A DNA stretch of 64,000 nt from Mesorhizobium sp. 1M-11 (lineage in GTDB: Bacteria > Pseudomonadota > Alphaproteobacteria > Rhizobiales > Rhizobiaceae), in NCBI RefSeq assembly GCF_001303895.1, contig NZ_LJSD01000051.1:1-64000 (forward strand), read 5' to 3'. Shown here piece after piece: positions 57,503-64,000 of the stretch. The notes under the pieces were generated by a model, which ran no database searches, was not told where the DNA came from, and saw nothing but the letters and a program-made list of their open reading frames with translations. The translations under genes and the position numbers were made by a program. How positions within the stretch are numbered: the first letter of the stretch is position 1; each line of letters opens with the position of its first letter.

Positions 57503-58798
57503 TCAAGCCGTCGCCGCACCGGGTTCGGCAGCACCGTCAGTTTTGCGCTCCTCCCGGAAAGGGCGGTCGGGGCGGATCCACAAGGCCATGAACGCGCCAA
57601 GCAAAAGCAGGACCATGGAAGCCGCGAACGGCAGGTCCCACCGCCCGGTCAGGTCGATGGTAAGGCCGAAGACGACCGGCGAGATCATGCCGGCAAGGCC
57701 GAAACCGAAATTCATGAACCCGCTCGCCGTCCCTGAATATTGGGGGGCGATGTCCATCGGCGTGGCCCAGATCGGCGCGACGATCAGTTCGGCGAAGAAG
57801 AACGCCGCGCTGAGGCTGAGCGCGACCGTCACGAGATCGGTGGAGAACATCACCGGCAGCATGCAGGCGAAAGCGCCGAGGAAACCGACGACGATCACGC
57901 CGATGCGGGCCCAGCCGATATTGCCGGTCCTGCGAAGAATGCCGTCGCTGGCCCAGCCGCCCACCAGATCCCCGACGACGCCCGCAAGAAACACGCCTGC
58001 CGAGAAGAAAGCGGATTTCTTCAGGTCGAGATGGTGCTGGTGCAGGAAGTAGGAAGGGATCCAGTTCAGGAAAAGCCAGAGCATCCAGCCATAACAGAAG
58101 TCGGTCATGGTGACCGGAAGCATGCGCTTCAGGAGCGGTATCCAGGGCAGTCTCTTGCGCTCGCCCGCGATCTTCTGCTTCGGCAGCGCCTCCAGTTCCT
58201 CTTGCGTGACGCCCTTGTGCTGTCGGGGATCGTCGCGGAAGTACCACCACCACAGGACGACCCACAGGAAGCTGACCAGCCCGACGATGATGAAGGAATC
58301 CCGCCACGACAGCGCGATGACCAGAAATGCGATCAGCGGTGGGCTCAGCGCATTGCCGAAGCGGGCGAAGGCATGCGTGATGCCTTGGGCAAAGCCGCGC
58401 TTTTGCGCGGGCATCCAGTTGGAGAGCGCACGTGTGGCGGTGGGAAAAGCCGATCCTTCGCCGATGCCGAGCAGGATCCTGGCGATGACCAGCGAAACCG
58501 CGCCCTCGACGAAGCCGATCATGATCGTGGCCGCCGACCAGATGCTGCCGCAGATGATCAGCGTCTTGTGCGGGCCCAGCCAGTCGCCGAGCCGGCCGCC
58601 GAGAATCTGGAAAAGAGCGTAGGGGTAGGCGAAGGCCGAGAAGGCAAGCCCCAGCTCCACGTTCGAGAGGCCGAGTTCGGCCTGCATGGCCGGAGCGGCG
58701 GTGCTGATGTTGACCCTGTCTATGTAGGTGACCAGATACATCAGGCAGATGATGAACAGGACGCGGTCCGTCGTCCTGAAACGGGTAAGCCGTAACAT
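57503..58798 (-). CDS. sauU: MFS anion:cation symporter, probable sulfoacetate importer SauU
   Basis: Twelve-helix transporter of 431 residues, ACS family: LMYLVTYIDRVNISTAAPAMQAELGLSNVELGLAFSAFAYPYALFQILGG (in parts), the motif-A loop GRLGDWLGPHK, and GIGEGSAFPTATRALSNWMP, seen in uptake systems for organic anions. Start ATG 58796-58798 with GGGAGGAG. It follows sauT and sauS on the same strand, the same order as in Cupriavidus necator sauSTU, where SauU takes up sulfoacetate. Function assigned mainly from that synteny. Confidence 0.82.
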   Translation of the reverse strand: MLRLTRFRTTDRVLFIICLMYLVTYIDRVNISTAAPAMQAELGLSNVELGLAFSAFAYPYALFQILGGRLGDWLGPHKTLIICGSIWSAATIMIGFVEGAVSLVIARILLGIGEGSAFPTATRALSNWMPAQKRGFAQGITHAFARFGNALSPPLIAFLVIALSWRDSFIIVGLVSFLWVVLWWWYFRDDPRQHKGVTQEELEALPKQKIAGERKRLPWIPLLKRMLPVTMTDFCYGWMLWLFLNWIPSYFLHQHHLDLKKSAFFSAGVFLAGVVGDLVGGWASDGILRRTGNIGWARIGVIVVGFLGAFACMLPVMFSTDLVTVALSLSAAFFFAELIVAPIWATPMDIAPQYSGTASGFMNFGFGLAGMISPVVFGLTIDLTGRWDLPFAASMVLLLLGAFMALWIRPDRPFREERKTDGAAEPGAATA

Positions 58799-58904
58799 GT
58801 CTCCTCCCACGATTTTCGGGCGGAAGCTGCGGCCTTTCGTTCGCGAGGCCGGTTCCCGCTCCGATCAGGAAAACCCGCCCTCCTCGACGGGCTTTCCGGC
58901 TTTT

Positions 58905-58922
58905 GGGGTCCGGTCGGACCCC
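58905..58922. other. Perfect stem-loop between sauT and sauU
   Basis: GGGGTCCG-GT-CGGACCCC, 8-bp stem in the 162-base gap after the sauT stop. It may protect or partially terminate the sauST transcript before sauU; no T-run. Confidence 0.4.
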
Positions 58923-58960
58923 GATGCATTGCTCCTTTCAGATCCGACGCCCGGTCGGCT

Positions 58961-60487
58961 TCATTCCGTCATCTGCGCCAGTTTCAACCGCTGGATCTTG
59001 CCTGACGGCCCTTTCGGCAGGGCAGCCATGACATGGATGCGCTCTGGCGACTTGAATTTCCCAAACCTCTGTTCGCAAAGGCAGATCAGCTCCGACACGG
59101 CCAGGGTCGAGCCTGGCCGCAGCGTGACGGCCGCTTCGACACGTTCGCCATATCGGTCGCATTTGCGCGCGAACGCCGCCGCCTCGATGACATCGGGATG
59201 GGAATAGAGCGCCTCGTCGATCTCGCGTGGCGCAATGTTCTCGCCGCCCTTGATGATCAGTTCCTTCAGGCGCCCGGTCACGAAGACATAGCCGTCCTCG
59301 TCCAGGCGCCCGAGGTCGCCGGTCCGCAGCCAGCCGTCCGCGGTCAGCGCCGCGGCGGTGGCGGCGCTGTCGCCGAGATAGCCCCGCATCACATTCGCGC
59401 CACGCACCGCGATCTCGCCCTCGGCGCCGGGCGGCAGCGGCGAGAGGTCGGGGGAAAGCACCGTAACCTCGTTGCCGACCGCACGGCCCGGAGAGCCGAT
59501 CTTGCGCAGGTCCGGCGGCAGCGGATTCGACAGGATCTGCGCCGCCGTTTCCGTCAGCCCCATGGTTTCGACGATCGGAATGCCGAAGCGCCGCTCGAAA
59601 CCGTTCTGGACTTCCGGCGCAAGCGCCGCGGAGGCGGAGCGTCCGAAACGGATACGCGCCCGACAGGAGGATTGCGGTTCACCGTCTCCGTGCAGGAGGT
59701 GCGAAATGATCGTCGGCACCACCGAAAACCAGGTCGCCTTGTACTCCTCGCATATCGCCCAGAACTGGCTGGCCGAGAACCGTTCGCAGACCACGACCGA
59801 ACCGCCCGACAGCAGCGGGGCGAGGATCGTCACGCACAGGCCGTTGATGTGATAGATGGGCAGGACGCACAGGGCACGGTCGTGCGCCGTCAGCTCATGC
59901 GCCACCGCCGTATTCCAGCCGCCGGCAAGCAGGCTCGAATGGCTGTGAACCACGCCCTTCGGCCGCCCCGTCGTCCCCGACGTGTACATCAGCAGCGCGT
60001 CGTCCTCCGCGCCATGGGCAAGCGGATCGGTTCGCTCGGTCCCTGCCGGCCAGCGGAACGCGCCATCGACTTCGATCAGGATCGGCGAGGCTGGATAAGC
60101 GGCCATGGCGCTGTCCAGCAACGGTCGCTGCCCGGCATCGACAAGCAAGGCTTTCGCGCCGGAATGCGACAGCGCGTAGCCGATCGCATCCGCCCCGGCG
60201 ACCAGATTGATCATCGTGGCGCGGAAGCCACCATAGAGCACGCCATAGAGGCCCAGGACCACCTGGCGGCTGTTGGGCATCATCAGCGCCACGCTGTCGC
60301 CCCGCGCGATGCCCAGTCCGCCAAGCCTGCCGGCAATCTCGGCGGCCGCGTCGCGCAGCGCCCGCCAGGTCAGCGTCGTACCGTCGGAGGGAAAAAGATG
60401 ACTGACGGCATCGCCTTGGTGATCGGCGCGATCGTCGAGCCAGTCCCGGACCGTTCCCCGCGGCGGCCGATGCGGGTCGAGCCTCAT
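58961..60487 (-). CDS. sauT: AMP-forming acyl-CoA synthetase, probable sulfoacetate-CoA ligase SauT
   Basis: ANL-superfamily ligase of 508 residues. P-loop LLMYTSGTTGRPKGVVHSH, A5 GLTETAAQI, A7 WLRTGDLGRLD, A8 GRLKELIIKGGENIAPREIDEALYSHPDVIEAAAFA, A10 Lys in PSGKIQRLKL. All catalytic motifs are intact. Its ATG overlaps the sauS stop (ATGA), placing both in one operon. In the sulfoacetate pathway SauT forms sulfoacetyl-CoA, which SauS reduces to sulfoacetaldehyde. The assignment rests on operon order with sauS and sauU. Confidence 0.84.
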   Translation of the reverse strand: MRLDPHRPPRGTVRDWLDDRADHQGDAVSHLFPSDGTTLTWRALRDAAAEIAGRLGGLGIARGDSVALMMPNSRQVVLGLYGVLYGGFRATMINLVAGADAIGYALSHSGAKALLVDAGQRPLLDSAMAAYPASPILIEVDGAFRWPAGTERTDPLAHGAEDDALLMYTSGTTGRPKGVVHSHSSLLAGGWNTAVAHELTAHDRALCVLPIYHINGLCVTILAPLLSGGSVVVCERFSASQFWAICEEYKATWFSVVPTIISHLLHGDGEPQSSCRARIRFGRSASAALAPEVQNGFERRFGIPIVETMGLTETAAQILSNPLPPDLRKIGSPGRAVGNEVTVLSPDLSPLPPGAEGEIAVRGANVMRGYLGDSAATAAALTADGWLRTGDLGRLDEDGYVFVTGRLKELIIKGGENIAPREIDEALYSHPDVIEAAAFARKCDRYGERVEAAVTLRPGSTLAVSELICLCEQRFGKFKSPERIHVMAALPKGPSGKIQRLKLAQMTE

Positions 60488-61893
60488 TTCCCGGCCTCCT
60501 GCCAATAGAAGGCAAAGATCTCCTCGAGCGTCGGCTCCCTGGGCGGGATCGGCCGCACGATCCGCGTGCGCTGCATGAAATGCCGCCAGTGGAGATTGGT
60601 GTCGATCGCGTTGCCGCCCCAGCTTCCGCAGCCCATGGAGAGCGAGAACGGCAGGCCGTTGTCGAAGGCCCCGCCCGTGGCGAAACTGTGGGCCTGGTTC
60701 ACGATCACACGGCAGACGGGAAGGCTGCTGCCCAGCACGACCGGCCGTGCGGTGTCGCGCGAGTGCAGACCGACGGAATGGCCCGCCCCCTGATGCTGCA
60801 GGATGCGGCGGGCCAGCTCTGCCGCGTGGTCGAAATCGCGGGCCCGGTAAAGTGCGGCGACGCGGCTGAGCTTTTCACCCGAAAGCGGATGCCCAGGCCC
60901 GATCCCTTCGGTTTCGACCGCGACGAAGCGCGTGCCTTGCGCAACCTTGCCGGCAAGCCCCAGCTTGCCGATCATGACGTCGGCATCCTGCGCGATGACC
61001 TCGCGGTTCAGATGCCCGTCCTGCCAGAGGCGGCAGACGATCGCTTGCGCTTGCGAGGACGGAACCACCGCGCCGCCTTCGGCGGCAAGCGCGGCCAGGA
61101 AGTCGTCATAGACCGCATCGACCACGATCAGCGCGTTCTCCGACGAACAGGATGTCGCGTTGTCGAAGGTCTTCGACAGGGTGATCTTGCGCGCCGCGTC
61201 GATCAGGTCGGCCGTTTCGTCGACGATGACGGCGACATTGCCGGCGCCGACACCGATCGCCGGCGTGCCGCTTTCATAGGCCCTGCGGACATTGTCCTGG
61301 CTGCCCGTCACGACCACGAGGTCGGCGGTTTCCAGCAGCCGCTGCGTCTTGGCCTTGCTGCCCGCGCCCGGCAGCATCTGCACGAGGTCGTGGTCCTCCC
61401 CGATCTTGTCGAACTCGGCGTGGATGAAGGCAAGCAGCATCTCGCAACAGGCAGTCCCCTTCGGCGATGGCGAGAGCACGATGGCATTGCCGCATTTCAG
61501 GGCGTTGACGATGTTGTTGGTCGGCGTCGCAACCGGGTTGGTGGAAGGAACCACTGCGCCGATGACGCCGATAGGCCGGGCGATTTCGGCTATTCCGGTA
61601 TCCGGATCGTCGGACAGGACGCCGTGGGTCCGGATGCCCTGGATATCGCGCAGCAGCCCCAGGGTCTTGCGATGGTTCTTGGCGATCTTGTCGGCGACAT
61701 TGCCGAGCCCGGTGGTGCGAACCGCCAGTTCGGCAAGCTGGCGGTTTCGCTCCGGCTGCATGACCGCCCAGCCCGCGGCCTGCGCCGCAAGGTCATAGCG
61801 ACGCTGGCTGCCATGCGCCTCGTAGGCCGCCTGGGCGGCGCGCGCCCTGGCCAGCATCGCATCGACCAATTGAAGATCGTTCGTAATGTCCAT
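60484..61893 (-). CDS. sauS: Acylating aldehyde dehydrogenase, probable sulfoacetaldehyde dehydrogenase SauS
   Basis: CoA-acylating aldehyde dehydrogenase of 469 residues. Motifs: NHRKTLGLLRDIQGIRTHGV, IARPIGVIGAVVPSTNPVATPTNN, IVLSPSPKGTA, VGAGNVAVIVDETADL and the nucleophile Cys 249 in FDNATSCSSENALIV. The PSTNP/PSPKG pattern separates it from ordinary ALDH and points to the SauS/AdhE-like acylating group. It would interconvert sulfoacetyl-CoA and sulfoacetaldehyde using NADP(H). First gene of sauSTU, divergent from a LacI regulator. Confidence 0.86.
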   Translation of the reverse strand: MDITNDLQLVDAMLARARAAQAAYEAHGSQRRYDLAAQAAGWAVMQPERNRQLAELAVRTTGLGNVADKIAKNHRKTLGLLRDIQGIRTHGVLSDDPDTGIAEIARPIGVIGAVVPSTNPVATPTNNIVNALKCGNAIVLSPSPKGTACCEMLLAFIHAEFDKIGEDHDLVQMLPGAGSKAKTQRLLETADLVVVTGSQDNVRRAYESGTPAIGVGAGNVAVIVDETADLIDAARKITLSKTFDNATSCSSENALIVVDAVYDDFLAALAAEGGAVVPSSQAQAIVCRLWQDGHLNREVIAQDADVMIGKLGLAGKVAQGTRFVAVETEGIGPGHPLSGEKLSRVAALYRARDFDHAAELARRILQHQGAGHSVGLHSRDTARPVVLGSSLPVCRVIVNQAHSFATGGAFDNGLPFSLSMGCGSWGGNAIDTNLHWRHFMQRTRIVRPIPPREPTLEEIFAFYWQEAGK

Positions 61894-62035
61894 GCCTTGC
61901 TACTCGCCTTGCTTCCGGCGCGCCAATGAAACGGGATCAAGGCCGCTCCAGAAGCGGCCCAGCCATGGCTTGCCCACGTGCCTGCAATGTCGGTTTGGCG
62001 CATCCTCCTCTTGATGCACCAGGAAAGCCTACGCC

Positions 62036-62063
62036 ATGAAAATAGCCTTGCAAATGTTTTCAT
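62036..62063. promoter_or_regulatory. Inverted-repeat operator candidate between sauS and the LacI gene
   Basis: ATGAAAA (62036-62042) and TTTTCAT (62057-62063) form an inverted repeat flanking TAGCCTTGCAAATG in the A+T-rich part of the 209-base divergent intergenic region. Suitably placed for LacI-type control of both genes; binding not shown. Confidence 0.5.
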
Positions 62064-62102
62064 AGAAAATTATCATTTGATAGATTTCAGGATAAAAATC
62101 AT

Positions 62103-63134
62103 ATGGTTAAGCCAGATATCGTTTTCGTAGCCCGGCTTGCAGGCGTTTCACCGGCTACGGTTTCGCGGGCCATCAACCATCCGGAACTGGTGAGCGCGGC
62201 CACCCGCAGAAAGATCGATCTCGCCATCGAGAAATCGGGCTATATCCGCAACCGCGCCGCGCAAGCGATGCACGGCAAGCGCAGCGCAACCATCGGCCTG
62301 GTGATGCCCACCATCTCCAACATGATCTTTGCCGAGGTCACGCAGGCGTTCAACGACACGGTCAGCGATCAGGGCTTCACGCTTCTGCTGGCGTCCCATG
62401 GCTACGATCTCGACACGGAATACCGCTTGATCCGCAAACTGTTCGAGCACCGGGTCGACGCGCTGGCCGTCATCGGGCTGGATCACAGCCATGGCACCTT
62501 CCGCATGATCGCCGAGCAGCGTGTTCCGGTGCTGGCGATCTGGAACTATGCCCCGGACTCCGCCTTGCCCTGCATAGGCGTCGACAATCGCGAGGCGGGA
62601 CAACTGGCGGCCCAACATCTTGTCGCCCTGGGCCACCGGCGCATCGGCATGGTGTTTCCCTCGACCGTCGACAATGACCGCGCGCGCGGTCGCCAGGCGG
62701 GAGCCATCGCGGTTTTCCAAGCCGCCGGCGTCGAACTGAAGGACCACTGGCGGATCGAGGTGCCTTACAACATCGCGCAGGCAAAATCCGCCATCGCCGA
62801 ACTGCTGGGCCGCGACGACAGGCCGACCGCGCTGCTCTGCGGCAATGACGTCATCGCGCAAGGCGCGATCTATGCCGCCGCCAGACTGGGAATTTCGATC
62901 CCACAGGCGCTGTCCGTCATCGGGGTCGGCGATTTTGCCGGTTCGGCACAGGTGGAGCCGACATTGACGACGGTGCGCATTCCCGCACGGCAAATCGGGG
63001 TTTCAGCGGGCCAGGTCATCGTCGATGCGGTGAGCCGCTCCGATCCCGACTTCATGGTCCGCACCCGGATCGACCTAGACCTGATCATGCGGGCTTCCAC
63101 CGGCATGCCGGCTGACGCGCGCCGCGCCGGTTGA
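62103..63134 (+). CDS. LacI-family regulator of the sulfoacetate cluster (SauR-like)
   Basis: Regulator of 343 residues: N-terminal HTH and hinge VARLAGVSPATVSRAINHPELVSAATRRKIDLAIEKSGYIRNRAAQAM, then a periplasmic-binding-like core (TIGLVMPTISNMIFAEVTQAFND, LGHRRIGMVFPSTVDNDRARGR, ALLCGNDVIAQGAIYAA, LSVIGVGDFAGSAQVEPTLTTVR). Divergent from sauS, so a local regulator, probably sensing sulfoacetate or an intermediate. Its last 60 bases overlap the convergent pta gene. Confidence 0.9.
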   Translation: MVKPDIVFVARLAGVSPATVSRAINHPELVSAATRRKIDLAIEKSGYIRNRAAQAMHGKRSATIGLVMPTISNMIFAEVTQAFNDTVSDQGFTLLLASHGYDLDTEYRLIRKLFEHRVDALAVIGLDHSHGTFRMIAEQRVPVLAIWNYAPDSALPCIGVDNREAGQLAAQHLVALGHRRIGMVFPSTVDNDRARGRQAGAIAVFQAAGVELKDHWRIEVPYNIAQAKSAIAELLGRDDRPTALLCGNDVIAQGAIYAAARLGISIPQALSVIGVGDFAGSAQVEPTLTTVRIPARQIGVSAGQVIVDAVSRSDPDFMVRTRIDLDLIMRASTGMPADARRAG

Positions 63135-64000
63135 AGCCGTGCGCTCACCCGCCTGCACCGTCGTCACCGCGATCATGGAGAACACATCCTCGGCGCTGCA
63201 TCCGCGCGACAGATCGTTAGCCGGCTTCGCCAAGCCCTGCAGGATCGGCCCGATGGCGGTGGCGCCGCCGATGCGTTGGGCGATCTTGTAGCCGATGTTG
63301 GCGGCGTCGAGATTGGGGAAGACGAAGACATTGGCCTCGCCGTGCAGCGCCGAATTCGGCGCCTTGGCGGCACTCACCGCTTCGACGAAGGCGGTGTCGA
63401 ACTGCAGTTCGCCGTCGATGATGAGCTCGGGATCGGCGGCATGGGCGAGACGGGTGGCCTCCACCACCTTCGAGACGCGCTCATGCGCGGCGCTGCCATT
63501 GGTCGAGAAGGACAGCATCGCCACCTTGGGCGCAGCACGAGCCAGCGCCTGATAGGAGCGCGCCGACATGCGGGCGATGTCGGCAAGGCCGGCGGCATCC
63601 GGATCGACCACGAGGCCGCAATCGGCGAAGACGAATGCACCCTTCTTCACGTGATGGGGCTGGCACAGCATCATCAGGAAGAAGGAAGAGACCAGCCCGA
63701 CGCCGGGCGCGCGGCCGATGCATTGCAGCGCCGCCCGCACCGTGTCGGCGGTGGTGGCGACCGCGCCGCCGACGGTGCCGTCGGCCTCGCCCTCACGCAC
63801 CATCATGGCGGCGAAGGTGAGCGGCGCGCGCACGGCCGCATAGGCTTGCGCCCCGTCGACGCCCTTGTCCTTGCGCAGCGCATGATAGGCCGCTGCCAGG
63901 CGCGCGGTCAGCGCCGAAGTCTCGGGGTCCTCGATGCGGATGTCCTCACCCGCGGCACCGGCCTCGGCAAGCCTTTGCTCCACAACATTGCGGCGGCCGA
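63075..64000 (-). CDS. pta: Phosphate acetyltransferase (partial, 5-prime end outside window)
   Basis: C-terminal 300-plus residues of a Pta-family enzyme: APLTFAAMMVREGEADGTVGGAVATTADTVRAAL, SSFFLMMLCQP, FADCGLVVDPDAAGLADIA, MLSFSTNGSAAHERVSKVVEAT, IDGELQFDTAFVEAVSAAKAPNS and NVFVFPNLDAANIGYKIAQRIGGATAIGPILQGLAKPANDLSRGCSAEDVF. It turns acetyl phosphate into acetyl-CoA, the final step after Xsc cleaves sulfoacetaldehyde to sulfite and acetyl phosphate. The frame is open to the window edge. A 24-residue tail (GERTASTGAARVSRHAGG..) overlaps the end of the LacI gene. Confidence 0.9.
   Translation of the reverse strand, partial: GRRNVVEQRLAEAGAAGEDIRIEDPETSALTARLAAAYHALRKDKGVDGAQAYAAVRAPLTFAAMMVREGEADGTVGGAVATTADTVRAALQCIGRAPGVGLVSSFFLMMLCQPHHVKKGAFVFADCGLVVDPDAAGLADIARMSARSYQALARAAPKVAMLSFSTNGSAAHERVSKVVEATRLAHAADPELIIDGELQFDTAFVEAVSAAKAPNSALHGEANVFVFPNLDAANIGYKIAQRIGGATAIGPILQGLAKPANDLSRGCSAEDVFSMIAVTTVQAGERTASTGAARVSRHAGGSPHDQV

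Overview
The window looks like chromosomal DNA of a rhizobial alphaproteobacterium, most likely Mesorhizobium or a close relative in Phyllobacteriaceae. The signs are high G+C, densely packed ABC-transport and catabolic operons, a DUF47-pit phosphate pair as in Sinorhizobium, a four-gene DNA-ligase-associated repair set, and abundant rhizobial palindromic intergenic repeats. The species call is inference; no rRNA or taxonomic marker is present.

Layout. 1-7.1 kb: a peptide-type ABC importer with a YtcJ-type amidohydrolase, divergent from a LysR regulator. 7.1-10 kb: the pit phosphate transporter with its DUF47 partner, then an O-methyltransferase. 10.1-17.6 kb: single genes (RTX protein, zinc aminopeptidase lipoprotein, LysE exporter, RibD-like reductase, ArsR-AHSA1 pair) separated by repeats. 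17.6-22.1 kb: an amino-acid ABC importer with a DadA-like oxidase and a divergent GntR regulator. 22.2-26.1 kb: a lipoprotein, an ECF sigma factor with C-terminal SnoaL-like domain and its AhpD-like and OsmC-like partners, and a glutathione transferase.

26.1-31.7 kb is a visibly A+T-richer island. It holds a two-gene SIR2-HerA anti-phage system, an undescribed two-gene operon whose second product has a PD-(D/E)xK-like residue pattern, and a SEC-C zinc protein. 31.8-41.5 kb carries pdeM, an Lhr-type helicase, an MBL exonuclease and an ATP-dependent ligase. The set is split into two divergent halves by repeat clusters.

The repeats are a major theme. Family B elements (15.4, 35.1-38.1, 41.5-42.6 kb) have structured ends of about 100 bp and carry either a DUF559 PD-(D/E)XK-like nuclease gene (three copies) or a non-coding filler. 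Family A elements are about 250-350 bp with inverted arms of about 62 bp (six loci). RIME-like palindromes lie between them.

42.7-49.3 kb holds ordinary genes: a nitronate monooxygenase, tRNA-Thr, truncated haemoglobin, YigZ, an XRE regulator and hypothetical proteins. 49.5-57.3 kb is a coherent catabolic locus: a Liv-type ABC importer, an FAD monooxygenase, a TetR regulator and a cofactor-free dioxygenase resembling HOD/AqdC. An identical 17-bp operator in both promoters ties it together. 57.5-64 kb is a sulfoacetate utilisation cluster (sauS-sauT-sauU, a LacI regulator and a partial pta).
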